A stretch of DNA of 64,000 bases from JAGOVB01 sp964577365 (GCA_964577365.1 CAZNYP010000002.1:38242-102241); one strand, 5' to 3'; positions 49,062 through 58,455 are shown, counted from the stretch's first letter. Made by a program: numbers and translations. The notes: generated by a model from the sequence alone, not told the origin.

Positions 49062-49971
49062 TTGGTTGTGCTACAAAGAAATACCCTCCCTCATCAGTCC
49101 GGTACACGAGACGTTCTTTTGTGACGATGGCCCCGTATTCCTGGAACAGAGTTATGGTTTCATCAAATGTCGGTTGGAACAGCGCTAGCCCTTTTATACT
49201 TGCAGTAGGATCAGTAAAGGCCTGTCTAAACGTATCGATGACATACCCTAAGGTGGTGATATTGCTAACGAGGCGAGCGTGCAGTCCGGTCATGGTAGGT
49301 GGAACCGTGAGGCTCAATAGGTCACTCGCCATGAGTTTGTATGCCGTCGCTGCTGGGTCGAGTTGTTTTATGAGATTCTTGTCTTTGTTTACGAGGGCTT
49401 CGCGAAATATGGTGATCTCGCTCTTTGTGATCTTTGGTGTACGGTTTTGGATGATTCCTCCTACGGCGTTTAGGTAGTCTCTCATTTGGACGGCACTAGA
49501 GCTCTTGATGTCACTTGCAGAATATGGCTTTGGACCACTATTTGCATCGAGGCTCGATTCGACGAGGGTGGCCGCAGCCCGCTCGAGGCTCTGTGCGTCG
49601 TTTGTCAGGCCGACTTGTTTTAGATTCATAAACTGGGTAAAGAGATTTCTACCGAGCGAGTCAGTTGCGGTGAGGGGTGCAGAACTTTTTGGTTTTGCTG
49701 CTGCAGGCTTCTCTTTTGCTTTGTCTGCATCTGATACTCGGGGATCAGTCCCCCAGAGGGTTTCCTCCCAGTCCTTGAGACCATCTCCATCAGAGTCCTT
49801 GTACGAGTCAGAACTACCAGCGAGGAGGTTGAGATCGGTGGCGTTATTTACGGTTGCGGTATAGACAGGGGTCTCTTCCCCATTTTTGACCTCAGCGTAG
49901 TAAAAGGCGAACCCAATAATGCTGAGTGATACGATGGCGAGTGAAATTAACTTTCCGCTAGGAATCATCAC
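49045..49971 (-). CDS. Membrane-anchored protein with a calcium-loop motif
   Basis: 308 residues. One N-terminal helix (about 8-25), a thrombospondin-type-3-like loop DSDGDGLKDWEETLWGTDP that probably binds Ca2+, a Lys/Pro/Ala linker and a helical domain. It is the first gene of the eleven-gene secretion operon. TATAAT lies five bases before the GTG at 49971, or eight before the next ATG, so the operon start may be leaderless. Confidence 0.6.
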   Translation of the reverse strand: MMIPSGKLISLAIVSLSIIGFAFYYAEVKNGEETPVYTATVNNATDLNLLAGSSDSYKDSDGDGLKDWEETLWGTDPRVSDADKAKEKPAAAKPKSSAPLTATDSLGRNLFTQFMNLKQVGLTNDAQSLERAAATLVESSLDANSGPKPYSASDIKSSSAVQMRDYLNAVGGIIQNRTPKITKSEITIFREALVNKDKNLIKQLDPAATAYKLMASDLLSLTVPPTMTGLHARLVSNITTLGYVIDTFRQAFTDPTASIKGLALFQPTFDETITLFQEYGAIVTKERLVYRTDEGGYFFVAQPNASSI

Positions 49972-49982
49972 TCAAAATTATA

Positions 49983-50729
49983 TCAAAAATTCAGGTGTAG
50001 AGCGATGTTTTTCCAGGTATCAATGTGTATATCTTCTGCACGAGCACTCCGTTCGAGGCCGAGAGCGTTCCATATTTTTTCTAAGGTCTCTTTTTCGGCG
50101 ATTTCCTCGAGATTTTTTATGAGAAATTTGCGTTTGTGGGCAAAACCAGTGCGGATTACACTAAAAAATTTGTTTTCGTCAATATCAGCGGGCTTTTGTA
50201 TGTTGTAAATACCCAAAATCGCCGAATCTACCTTTGGGACGGGATTAAAATTCCCTGCTTTTATGGTTTTTACATATTTGGGTTCCCCATAGACCTTTAC
50301 ACTGAGCGACAATATACTCTCTTTCCCGTCCCGCGCGACGATGCGCTCTGCTACTTCCTTTTGGACCATGAGTATCATGAGGCTTGGTTGAGCTGTTTCC
50401 TGCAAGAATCGACGCAAAAATTCACCAGTGATGTAGTACGGTATATTCGCGATGATTTTATAGCCCGGTTGAGGTGTATATTCCAAAATGTCTGTGTGTA
50501 CGAGGGTAATATGAGGAAATTTTCCTTTTAGGATGGGTATGAGGCGGTCGTCTTTCTCTATGGCGGTCACTTTTGCACCGATTTTCACCAGTTGTTCGGT
50601 CAAAAAACCCATTCCAGGGCCAACTTCCAGTATATTTTCACCTTTCTCGACGTTTCCAGCACGCAAAATATCCTCGGCGATATGAGGATTTGAGAGAAAG
50701 TTCTGGCCGAGTGATTTTTTTGCTTCCAT
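49983..50729 (-). CDS. rsmA: 16S rRNA dimethyladenosine transferase
   Basis: 248 residues. KKSLGQNFLSNPHIAEDIL, EVGPGMGFLTEQL (SAM site), IEKDDRLIPIL and NIPYYITGEFLRRFL (catalytic NIPY) identify RsmA/KsgA. It dimethylates two adjacent adenines in helix 45 of 16S rRNA. It begins three bases after the helicase stop and is translated with it. Confidence 0.94.
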   Translation of the reverse strand: MEAKKSLGQNFLSNPHIAEDILRAGNVEKGENILEVGPGMGFLTEQLVKIGAKVTAIEKDDRLIPILKGKFPHITLVHTDILEYTPQPGYKIIANIPYYITGEFLRRFLQETAQPSLMILMVQKEVAERIVARDGKESILSLSVKVYGEPKYVKTIKAGNFNPVPKVDSAILGIYNIQKPADIDENKFFSVIRTGFAHKRKFLIKNLEEIAEKETLEKIWNALGLERSARAEDIHIDTWKNIALHLNF

Positions 50730-50732
50730 TAT

Positions 50733-52589
50733 TTAAAAGTCGATGAAAATGGCCTTTACACCCGTCACCTCTTGTTTTTCAGTGCGTTCGATGTGGTGTG
50801 CTTCTACATCATCGATAAATTCTGACTGCATATTTACCTTTTGGGCTCCAAAGATAGTGCGTATCTGGGCCCAGCTCAAGTATATCGCCTTTCGGGCACG
50901 AGTGAGGGCTACGTAAAAGAGTCTGCGCTCCTCCTCACTGTCCTCTTCGTGTGGGAAAAGTCCCTGCTCGAGACCGACGATAAAGACATAGTCGAATTCG
51001 AGACCCTTTGCGGCGTGGACAGTCATGAGCTTTATCCCCTCTTTTGGCTGTGACAACTCGTCCTGGTCACTCGCGAGTGCCACTTCGGTCAAGAGATCGT
51101 CCATGTTGTCGTATTTTGCGGCAACGGTCACGAGCTCGCGGACGTTTTCCAGACGTTCCTCATCCTCAGTTGATCCATCACGCAACATTTTTTCTATTCC
51201 AGACTCGAACAAAATAAAACGGATGGTGTCTGATGGAGTGTGCTCTTTTGCAAAATCACTGATATCAGAAAGTATGCGTCGAAATTGTTTTACTTTTACT
51301 CGCGTGAGCTCGGGCAGTGCGTCCTCTTGGCCTGCCACCACTTTTGCGACGGTCACTTTTCCGATGCCTCGTGCGGGAATGTTTATGATGCGCACTAGAT
51401 CATTTACGTTGTCAGGATTCAGTGCTGCACGCAGATATGACAAAACATCTTTTACTTCTTTGCGTTCGAAAAACCGAGTACCGAGCACCTGGTACGGCAC
51501 ACCCTTTCGGAGGCAGTACTCTTCGAGGATTCGTGACTGAAAGTTTGCACGATACAGTACCGCGATCTGATCCGGCTTTACACCGCTTTCGATCAGTCGT
51601 TCTGCTTCGTCTGCGACAGTGCGCGCCTCCTCTGCTTCGTCATATACTTCGTACAATTTCAATTTCTCCCCCTCTTCATTTTTGGTAAATAGATTTTTCT
51701 CGCGTCGCTGTTTGTTTTTCTTTATGACCGTATTGGCCACGTCCAAAATCCGCTGTGTTGAGCGGTAATTTTGCTCGAGGAGGATGACCTGGGCCTCGGG
51801 GTAATCCTTTTCAAAATTCAAAATATTTTGGATATCAGCTCCTCGCCAGCTGTAGATATTTTGGTCGATGTCACCCACCGCGCAGATATTTTTTTCTTTC
51901 TCCGCGAGGAGACTCGCGATCATGTACTGCACGCGGTTTGTATCCTGGTATTCGTCGATGTGGATAAATTTCCAGCGGTTCTGATACTGCTCGAGTACAG
52001 CCTTGTTCTTTTGCAAAAGCACAGCAGTCTTGAGCAGGAGGTCATCAAAATCAAATGCCTTTTCCTTTTGCAGTGTCGCTTCGTATTTTTCCCAGACACG
52101 AGCAGTCAACTCTTCGAAGAATTCACTCGCCGTTGCCTGAAACTGTTCGAGTGTGACAAAGTTCCCTTTTGCTCGAGATATGGCGTGTTGGAATTTTCCC
52201 GGATCATACTGTTTTGGATCGAGATCGCATGCCTCGACTGCATCCTTTACCGCTTTTTTCGAATCATTTTTATCATATATCGTAAAGTGGCGAGGGATAT
52301 TCAGGATTTTTGACTGTTCCTTTAGGATGTGGACACCGAGCGAGTGAAATGTGCTGACATACGGGCGCTCGCTCGTCTGTCCGAGCATGGCAGATACTCG
52401 CTCGCGCATCTCCTTTGCGGCTTTGTTGGTAAATGTGATGGCGAGTATCGAGCCCGGATGCACCCCACTTTTTATGATATGGTCGATCCTATGGACGATG
52501 GTTTTGGTTTTTCCAGCTCCTGCACCAGCCAAAATGAGAAGAGGTCCGTGGATGCACTCCACTGCTTTTTGTTGTTCAGAGTTTAACAC
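50733..52589 (-). CDS. pcrA: UvrD/PcrA-type DNA helicase
   Basis: 618 residues from GTG. Superfamily 1 motifs: ILAGAGAGKTKT (I), ITFTNKAAKEM (Ia), HIDEYQDTN (II), GDIDQNIYSWRGAD (III), LEQNYRS (IV), LMTVHAAKGLEFDYV (V) and YVALTRARK (VI). It unwinds DNA in repair and removes stalled complexes. It is shorter than E. coli UvrD (720). TATATT, six bases, GTG gives a leaderless GTG start. rsmA follows. Confidence 0.94.
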   Translation of the reverse strand: MLNSEQQKAVECIHGPLLILAGAGAGKTKTIVHRIDHIIKSGVHPGSILAITFTNKAAKEMRERVSAMLGQTSERPYVSTFHSLGVHILKEQSKILNIPRHFTIYDKNDSKKAVKDAVEACDLDPKQYDPGKFQHAISRAKGNFVTLEQFQATASEFFEELTARVWEKYEATLQKEKAFDFDDLLLKTAVLLQKNKAVLEQYQNRWKFIHIDEYQDTNRVQYMIASLLAEKEKNICAVGDIDQNIYSWRGADIQNILNFEKDYPEAQVILLEQNYRSTQRILDVANTVIKKNKQRREKNLFTKNEEGEKLKLYEVYDEAEEARTVADEAERLIESGVKPDQIAVLYRANFQSRILEEYCLRKGVPYQVLGTRFFERKEVKDVLSYLRAALNPDNVNDLVRIINIPARGIGKVTVAKVVAGQEDALPELTRVKVKQFRRILSDISDFAKEHTPSDTIRFILFESGIEKMLRDGSTEDEERLENVRELVTVAAKYDNMDDLLTEVALASDQDELSQPKEGIKLMTVHAAKGLEFDYVFIVGLEQGLFPHEEDSEEERRLFYVALTRARKAIYLSWAQIRTIFGAQKVNMQSEFIDDVEAHHIERTEKQEVTGVKAIFIDF

Positions 52590-52666
52590 TTTTTAAATAT
52601 ACCACGGGGCGGCAAAATTTGACAAAAACATCGAAATGTTGCTCTCCCCACCTATAAAAATAGACC

Positions 52667-52705
52667 GGTTGACTTTAGATTTTTTTAGTATATTGTATAC
52701 GGGTA
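52667..52705 (+). promoter_or_regulatory. Probable promoter of the M23 peptidase gene
   Basis: TTGACT with TATATT/TATACG about 15-20 bases downstream. It leaves a leader of some 15-25 bases without a Shine-Dalgarno sequence, unlike most genes here. Confidence 0.4.
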
Positions 52706-52717
52706 AGTCAATTCCAC

Positions 52718-53746
52718 ATGTCAGATAAACGGCTCAACAGAGCCACATTTCTCTTTATAGCATTACTCGCTTTTCCAGCAACAACACATGCCGGATTTTT
52801 TTCGTTTATGTCAAATGAAGTGAACACGTCGGCATATGCGAGCTACGACTCTACCGAGGCAAATTCTCAGAACCTTTCTCTCCTCCAGGCACCTCTCAGT
52901 ATCAACCCAAGTTCACAGGCAAACAAGGCCGAACCAGCAGTTATTTCTGGAAACGCCCTCTATTCTGAGGTAGGTCCATCAGGAACCATCGCTGATATAG
53001 CCGAGGGTGTTCCAAACACCCAGATCAGCACCTACACTGTTCGAAATGGTGATACATTGAGTGAGATTGCAGAGATGTTCAATGTATCTGTAAACACCAT
53101 CCTTTGGGCAAATGAAAATGTAAATGTGCGAAACCTCAAGGAAGGAGACTTTCTCATTATCCTCCCTATTTCAGGTATTCGTCACAAGGTGGTAAAGGGA
53201 GACTCTATCTCTAGTATCGTCGCAAAGTACAAGGTAAACATGCAGGATGTGCTCGATTACAACGACCTCACATCTAGTTCCCCACTTGCCCTCGGTGAAA
53301 CCATCATTGTTCCTGATGCCGAACTCCCGTACACTGCTCCTTCAAAGCCTAGCCAGGCACCGCTCACTGCGGCCCTACACGGTGCAAGTGGTCCGAGCTA
53401 TCCAGGCTACTACAAGCGTCCTCTTATCGGTGGAGTACGGACCCAGGGTCTACACGGATTTAACGGTGTCGATCTCGGTGCGCCAATGGGTACTCCGATC
53501 TACGCCTCAGCAGCAGGTACCGTCATCATCAGCTCATACGGTCTATGGAACAAAGGATATGGTAACTACGTCGTAATCTCTCATGCAAATGGCACCCAGA
53601 CTCTCTACGCGCATGCGAGCAAGCTCCTCGTAAACGTAGGTCAAAAGGTAAATCAGGGAGACCAGGTAGCCCTTGTTGGAAATACTGGAAAATCTACCGG
53701 TCCACACCTTCACTTTGAAATCCGAGGTGCACGCAATCCTTTCTAA
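52718..53746 (+). CDS. LysM and M23 endopeptidase-family wall protein
   Basis: 342 residues: signal peptide (cleaved near THAGF, about 26), two LysM repeats (YTVRNGDTLSEIAEMFNVSV and HKVVKGDSISSIVAKYKVNM), and a C-terminal M23 domain with GVDLGAPMGTPIYA and HLHFEIRG carrying the zinc ligands (Asp, His). It likely cuts peptidoglycan cross-links during growth. It overlaps the convergent comM by four bases. Confidence 0.93.
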   Translation: MSDKRLNRATFLFIALLAFPATTHAGFFSFMSNEVNTSAYASYDSTEANSQNLSLLQAPLSINPSSQANKAEPAVISGNALYSEVGPSGTIADIAEGVPNTQISTYTVRNGDTLSEIAEMFNVSVNTILWANENVNVRNLKEGDFLIILPISGIRHKVVKGDSISSIVAKYKVNMQDVLDYNDLTSSSPLALGETIIVPDAELPYTAPSKPSQAPLTAALHGASGPSYPGYYKRPLIGGVRTQGLHGFNGVDLGAPMGTPIYASAAGTVIISSYGLWNKGYGNYVVISHANGTQTLYAHASKLLVNVGQKVNQGDQVALVGNTGKSTGPHLHFEIRGARNPF

Positions 53747-55242
53747 ACATTTTTAGGTCTGTACTGGAGGGCTTCGAGTACATGATCCACCCCCACCCTC
53801 TCTTTTCCGTCGAGATCCGCTATCGTCCGCGCTATGCGGATTGTTTTATGGTAGGCTCGGGCAGATAGCGCCAGCCTCTTTGCGGAAACAGTGAGTACTT
53901 GTTTGGCATCTTTGTCGAGTGTATGCTCCAGATCTTTTACAGAGAGCAATGAATTTTTATAGACGTTTCTTTTTTTCTGCATGGTTCGGGCCGAAAGGAC
54001 TTTTTGAGAGCTTTCGAGTGAACCAGCGATATGCTCGTTGCTTGATAGTTTTTCGTATTCTACCTTTGAGACCTCGATCCACATATCGATACGATCGATG
54101 ATGGGACCTGATATTTTCTTTTGATACATTTTTATCTCTACCTGTGTGCAGGTGCATTCCTTGAGGTTCGATCCAAAGTATCCACAAGGACAGGGGTTCA
54201 TCGTGGCGAGCAGCAGACAGTCTGCGGGGAATTCCACCGCTGTCTTTGCACGAGCGATCAGGATTTTCCTATCCTCGAGCGGTTGTCGGAGCGATTCGAT
54301 GACGGCTTTGTCGAATTCTGGGAATTCATCGAGAAAAAGCACCCCTCGATGTGCGAGGGTCACCTCCCCCGGCCGCGGAAAGGTTCCCCCACCTACCATC
54401 GATGCGTACGATGAGGTGTGGTGCGGTGCCCGAAACGGTGGATGAGTGATCACATTTTTGCTCAGTGTGCCGACGACTGAGTGGATACTAGTCACCTCGA
54501 TAGATTCTTCGGCTGAAAGTGGTGGTAGTATTCCCCACAATGCTTTTGCGAGCATAGTTTTTCCTGTTCCTGGTGGTCCGTAGAGCGCGATGTTGTGTCC
54601 GCCTGCTGCAGCGATCTCGATACCGCGTTTTGCGATCTCCTGCCCTTTTATATCGCCCATGTCGACGTGCACGTCCGGTCGTGTATACGAAATTTCTGTA
54701 TGAGGCTGCTCAGTGATATGCTCCTTGTGGGTGATATGGTTGAGAACTTCGTGTAGATGTCCTGCACCAAATACTTTTATGCCAGAAATGATGGCTGCCT
54801 CCTCTGCGTTTACCTTTGGAACGATGATCTCCTTGAAGCCCATTTCTTTTGCCTTTTGCGTGAGCGGTAGTACACCGTATACTCGGCGCAATTCTCCGTC
54901 GAGTGCGAGTTCGCCGAGGAAGAGGATTTTTTCTGTGGGAGGTGGTATCTCTCCACTCGCGATGAGGTATCCGACTGCTATCCCCAGGTCAAAATGCGAG
55001 CCCTCCTTGCGCGTATCTGCTGGGGCGAGTGACACGACGACTTTTTGATTCTTTTGTTTCGGAGAGACGTATCCGATATTTTTAATGGCTGCAGACACAC
55101 GGTCCTTTGCCTCATCGACCGCTTTGTCCCCGAGGCCTACAATGGAAAATGCGTGCAGACCGTTTGAGATGTCTGTCTCGATGCTGATAATAAATGCTGA
55201 AAGGAAAACGTTTTGGGCGCTATATACTTTTGAATATTTCAT
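53743..55242 (-). CDS. comM: ComM/YifB-like Mg-chelatase-type AAA ATPase
   Basis: 499 residues. An N-terminal Lon-like fold (FSIVGLGDKAVDEAKDRV), Walker A YGPPGTGKTMLAKAL, GVLFLDEFPEF (Walker B), a Cys-rich loop NPCPCGYFGSNLKECTC and ISGPIIDRIDM. ComM helps branch migration when incoming DNA is integrated in transformation; with pilB/pilMNO it suggests natural DNA uptake. TAGAGT, six bases, ATG gives a leaderless start. Confidence 0.92.
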   Translation of the reverse strand: MKYSKVYSAQNVFLSAFIISIETDISNGLHAFSIVGLGDKAVDEAKDRVSAAIKNIGYVSPKQKNQKVVVSLAPADTRKEGSHFDLGIAVGYLIASGEIPPPTEKILFLGELALDGELRRVYGVLPLTQKAKEMGFKEIIVPKVNAEEAAIISGIKVFGAGHLHEVLNHITHKEHITEQPHTEISYTRPDVHVDMGDIKGQEIAKRGIEIAAAGGHNIALYGPPGTGKTMLAKALWGILPPLSAEESIEVTSIHSVVGTLSKNVITHPPFRAPHHTSSYASMVGGGTFPRPGEVTLAHRGVLFLDEFPEFDKAVIESLRQPLEDRKILIARAKTAVEFPADCLLLATMNPCPCGYFGSNLKECTCTQVEIKMYQKKISGPIIDRIDMWIEVSKVEYEKLSSNEHIAGSLESSQKVLSARTMQKKRNVYKNSLLSVKDLEHTLDKDAKQVLTVSAKRLALSARAYHKTIRIARTIADLDGKERVGVDHVLEALQYRPKNV

Positions 55243-55299
55243 TCACCCACTCTAGCAAACAGGAGATAAAATCTTTTTAAAAAAAGATTAACAAAAATG

Positions 55300-55665
55300 T
55301 TATTTCTGCATGTGCTTTACAGAGGTGCGGGCAGAAGGATTTGCCTCGAGGCGTTCTCGTTCGATGGTCTCACCTGAGAGTTCACATATACCGTATTTGC
55401 CTTCTTCGATCTTTATGAGGGCGTCGTTTACGTCTTTAAGCTGTGTTTCGAGCTGGGTCAAGATAGCTTTGTGCTCTTCGAATTCTTCGAGGACGTCAGC
55501 TACTTCGTTTTCATCTGCTGAGTCTACGGTACTATCGTCGACAGTAGCCTGCCAGTCTTTTGGGTTTACTGGATCCTTGCGACCAACAGTAGCGAGCTCT
55601 TCTTCGAGAAGGGCGCGTTCTTTTGTGAGCTTGTCTTTAAAGTATTTTAGATCCTTTGCATTCAT
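55300..55665 (-). CDS. DksA/TraR-like protein without a full zinc finger
   Basis: 121 residues. A helical hairpin like DksA (RALLEEELATVGRKDPVNPKDW, ATVDDSTVDSADENEVADVLEE) and the end KYGICELSGETIERERLEANP. The family has four Cys in that end; here only the first (YGIC) stays and the others are Ser, Lys or Met. DksA binds the RNA polymerase secondary channel and controls rRNA promoters. TAAAAT, six bases, ATG. Confidence 0.82.
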   Translation of the reverse strand: MNAKDLKYFKDKLTKERALLEEELATVGRKDPVNPKDWQATVDDSTVDSADENEVADVLEEFEEHKAILTQLETQLKDVNDALIKIEEGKYGICELSGETIERERLEANPSARTSVKHMQK

Positions 55666-55674
55666 GCCTATATT

Positions 55675-56640
55675 TTACCGCACATAGGTCTGTTTTTCAA
55701 ACCGGTCCAGGATCTCTAGGAATGTAGCCTCACTCGTAGCTATGACTAGGGTTTCTTTGTCTAAAAATCCATACAGGAGTGCCACTATCCCCTCTGCATT
55801 GCGTAGGAGTCGCACGTCTTTATTTTTTATCACTTTATCCTCGAAAACGGTGCCACCAGATGCCTGAGACGCAAACCATGATTTCATGTCATCAAACAGT
55901 ATAGGCTCCCATTTGAGCATGCCGGTAAATATATTTTGGAAAAAATTGGTCTTGAGTACGACAAATGACTCTAGGTTTGCACTTGTCTTGTGAAAGCCAA
56001 ACATAAAGCGGTCTGCCAGTGAGTTTTTTATCGCATCTGGTGCCTGAGTGGTCGAGAGACCGACAAACTCTGCGGGGGTGATGAGAAATGGTTCTGCCTC
56101 TGTTCCCTTTACGAAATATAGTTCGATCACCTGCCCCGGCTCTAGTTTTGCCTGAGTTTTTTCATATGCGAGGACTTCCTCGAGACGTTTGCCGATGAGG
56201 CTACCTAGAAATATCTTTTTCTGAGTATTTGAAGCAAGGATACCACGGTATGTCCCCTTTTGTTGGATCTGTAGGATGGCTGGTGCGAGAGGGCTTTTTG
56301 GATAAAAATAGTAGCCGGCGATACCACCACCTGCGATGAGGATCACGCTCATGAAAAATAGAATAGTGTTGCGACTCGCTGGATGCTCGACAATGGGTGC
56401 ATTTGAAATGACTTCGGGCGCTCTCACAATCATCGGAGGTTTTTCTGGAGATGGTGGTGTGGCAACGGTCTGTGCCGCTATCTCCTCTGTCGCCTTCTGA
56501 GCGTTTTCTGCGATGGCCATTTTTGCCACAGTAACATTGTTTTGACCGAGGGCTTCGGCCACATCGGTTTCATATGTTCTTAGACTTTTGATCCCACCCA
56601 AGCCTACTTGGTGTGTTTCTTTTTTCTCTTCTGGAGACAT
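55675..56640 (-). CDS. Hypothetical single-pass membrane protein
   Basis: 321 residues. A cytoplasmic N-terminus of about 100, Pro/Ala-rich; one membrane helix (about 104-124); then an extracytoplasmic alpha/beta domain of 190 residues with no recognised family (SLIGKRLEEVLAYEKTQAK, KNSLADRFMFGFHKTSANLE). CTATAG lies six bases before the ATG. It ends ten bases before the dksA-like gene. Confidence 0.55.
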   Translation of the reverse strand: MSPEEKKETHQVGLGGIKSLRTYETDVAEALGQNNVTVAKMAIAENAQKATEEIAAQTVATPPSPEKPPMIVRAPEVISNAPIVEHPASRNTILFFMSVILIAGGGIAGYYFYPKSPLAPAILQIQQKGTYRGILASNTQKKIFLGSLIGKRLEEVLAYEKTQAKLEPGQVIELYFVKGTEAEPFLITPAEFVGLSTTQAPDAIKNSLADRFMFGFHKTSANLESFVVLKTNFFQNIFTGMLKWEPILFDDMKSWFASQASGGTVFEDKVIKNKDVRLLRNAEGIVALLYGFLDKETLVIATSEATFLEILDRFEKQTYVR

Positions 56641-56646
56641 GTACTG

Positions 56647-57195
56647 CTATAGTATAGCAGTTTTTTTCTTTTTGTTACCGGTGTGATGTCCTCCGAGTAG
56701 GTATCGTCGTGGATTTTCATCGAGATCGATAAAGTCGTCTGCTGCTTCGATCAGTTTTGAAGATGTAGATTTTCCAAAAGATGCGACTTCTACCTGACAT
56801 CCTTCATTGAGTTGTAGATATTCTACGAGTGGTACAAAGTCTCCGTCTCCGGTGACGAGTACGACGGCATCGAGTTTTGGAGAGAGCTTGATCGCATCTA
56901 CTGCCATACCGACATCCCAGTCTGCTTTTTTACTACCACTAGAGAAGATCTGGAGGTCTTTGGTCTTTGTTTCGATACCCATCTTTGTGAGTGCTTCGAA
57001 AAAGGCCTTTTCATCCCCTGCTTCGGTGGTGATCACATAGGCGATCGCTCGGATGAGAGATCGGTCTCCTAGTGCGTCTTTTACTATCTCTCCAAAGTTC
57101 ACACGTGAACGGTAGAGGTTCTTTGCTGAGTGGTACAGGTTTTGAGTATCAATGAAGATACCTACGCGCTGCCCCTTGTGCTTTATTACTGACAT
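56647..57195 (-). CDS. NYN-domain (LabA/DUF88) RNase-like protein
   Basis: 182 residues with a PIN-like fold: GIFIDTQNLYHSA, KKADWDVGMAVDAI and VLVTGDGDFVPLVEYL give four acidic residues of the site. NYN proteins are metal-dependent RNases in RNA turnover. It overlaps rpsO by one base and is cotranscribed with it. Confidence 0.85.
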   Translation of the reverse strand: MSVIKHKGQRVGIFIDTQNLYHSAKNLYRSRVNFGEIVKDALGDRSLIRAIAYVITTEAGDEKAFFEALTKMGIETKTKDLQIFSSGSKKADWDVGMAVDAIKLSPKLDAVVLVTGDGDFVPLVEYLQLNEGCQVEVASFGKSTSSKLIEAADDFIDLDENPRRYLLGGHHTGNKKKKTAIL

Positions 57196-57461
57196 TATTT
57201 CTTAAGTTCGAGTTTCTTTGTAATTGAGGTGTACTGCTTTGGATTGTTTTTCTTGAGGTAATTCAGGTGAGTCTGTCGATCAGCTACCATAGAGAGGAGT
57301 CCTCGGCGTGAGTGATTGTCTTTCTTGTGCTTTTTGAGGTGTGATGCGAGCTCGTCGATCTTTTTGGTGAGTACAGAAACCTGCACAGACGCTGATCCTG
57401 TGTCCTTGTCATGCATTGCTCCTTCCTTTACTGCCTTTGCTTTTGTTCGTGGTGATAACAT
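57195..57461 (-). CDS. rpsO: 30S ribosomal protein S15
   Basis: 88 residues from ATG 57461. GSASVQVSVLTKKIDELASHLKKHKKD and HSRRGLLSMVADRQTHLNYLKKN are S15 motifs. It binds the central domain of 16S rRNA. TATACA, six bases, ATG (57468-57473) fixes the start; an in-frame Met 21 codons upstream falls in the recombinase gene's region. Divergent from the recombinase. Confidence 0.95.
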   Translation of the reverse strand: MLSPRTKAKAVKEGAMHDKDTGSASVQVSVLTKKIDELASHLKKHKKDNHSRRGLLSMVADRQTHLNYLKKNNPKQYTSITKKLELKK

Positions 57462-57491
57462 ATGTAATGTATAATGTACGAATACAATAGC

Positions 57492-58367
57492 ATGAAAGGC
57501 TCTAATTTGCAAGATCTCAAGCAACGATTCCTGGAATATGTGGAAATCGAAAAAGGCCGTAGCCTGAGCACGGTTCGCAACTATGACCAGTATTTGAGTC
57601 GATTTTTTGAGGCTGCAAAGGTAAAAAAGGCTGAGGATATCGATGATGAGGTAGTGCGAAACTTCCGACTATGGCTCAACAGACAGACAGCACGTCCAGA
57701 ACAGGGTAAAAACGAGACCCTCAAAAAGCGTACCCAGAACTACTATTTGATCGCTTTGCGCTCATTTCTCAAATATTTAGCAAAACAAGGGGTAAAATCC
57801 CTCCCTCCTGACCGTATCGAGCTCGCAAAAGTATCTGAGCGATCACTGGACCTCATCACCCCCGAGGATCTCGAGCGTCTACTCAAGGCGCCAGAGGACA
57901 ATATACGTGATAAGGCTATTTTAGAGCTCCTGTTCTCTACGGGACTGCGTGTCTCCGAGCTCTGTTCCCTACCAAGCGATATCAATCTAAAGGTAGATGA
58001 GCTCTCTGTGCGTGGAAAAGGTGAAAAGGTGCGTGTAGTCTTTATCTCTGATGATGCAAAAGCGATCGTAAAGCAATACATGGACAAGGCGCCAAACCTC
58101 GGTGCGTATCTCTTTAACCTCACTCCTCGCTCTATCGAGCGCATCGTCCGGCACTATTCGATAAAGGCTGGTATCAGTAAAAAAGTCACTCCCCACGTCC
58201 TGCGCCACTCATTTGCAACCGATCTCCTCCGAAATGGAGCCGATCTCCGCTCGGTCCAGATGCTCCTAGGCCATGCAAATATCTCAACCACGCAGATCTA
58301 TACGCACATTACGGATGCGGAGCTAAAGAATATTCATAAAAAGTTTCATGGTAAAGGGAGAAAGTAA
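57492..58367 (+). CDS. Tyrosine recombinase (XerC/XerD-like)
   Basis: 291 residues from ATG 57492. N-terminal SAM-like DNA-binding domain (FLEYVEIEKGRSLSTVRNYDQY), then the catalytic domain: Arg in STGLRVSELCSLP, Lys in VRGKGEKVR, HVLRHSFATDL (His, Arg), LLGHANIST (His) and QIYTHI (Tyr). It probably resolves chromosome dimers. An upstream in-frame ATG (57474) is inside a likely promoter. The cassette unit starts just after its stop, convergent; a link with cassette movement is only a thought. Confidence 0.9.
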   Translation: MKGSNLQDLKQRFLEYVEIEKGRSLSTVRNYDQYLSRFFEAAKVKKAEDIDDEVVRNFRLWLNRQTARPEQGKNETLKKRTQNYYLIALRSFLKYLAKQGVKSLPPDRIELAKVSERSLDLITPEDLERLLKAPEDNIRDKAILELLFSTGLRVSELCSLPSDINLKVDELSVRGKGEKVRVVFISDDAKAIVKQYMDKAPNLGAYLFNLTPRSIERIVRHYSIKAGISKKVTPHVLRHSFATDLLRNGADLRSVQMLLGHANISTTQIYTHITDAELKNIHKKFHGKGRK

Positions 58368-58398
58368 AACACCGCTGGGCGAAACCATGCGGTGTGTT
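58368..58398 (-). terminator. Terminator of the cassette transcript
   Basis: Stem AACACCGC and GCGGTGT around 17 bases. On the minus strand GCGGTG is followed by TTTTACTTT. It ends the cassette unit and may also stop the convergent recombinase transcript. Confidence 0.75.
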
Positions 58399-58399
58399 T

Positions 58400-58455
58400 C
58401 ATACAGTTCTGTTGCCAGGTGGTATGTCCACCCCGCGTGCCTAAGCCGCAGTTTC
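58400..58455 (-). repeat. Cassette 3' element, copy A
   Basis: 56 bases that align without gaps in their last 36 positions to copy B (58813-58868), 32 of 36 identical. They fold as a five-base stem with an ACATA loop: GGTGG/CCACC here, GGTAG/CTACC in B, a true compensatory change. The element begins after the stop of ORF A, but includes the stop in copy B, so it is not coding-conserved. Confidence 0.85.

Noticed and set aside
42095..49090. Further CUGAUGA strings (for example near 42263 and 49088, minus strand)
   Set aside because: They encode Thr-Asp-Glu in real genes and lack the stem II, GAAA and stem I parts of a hammerhead.
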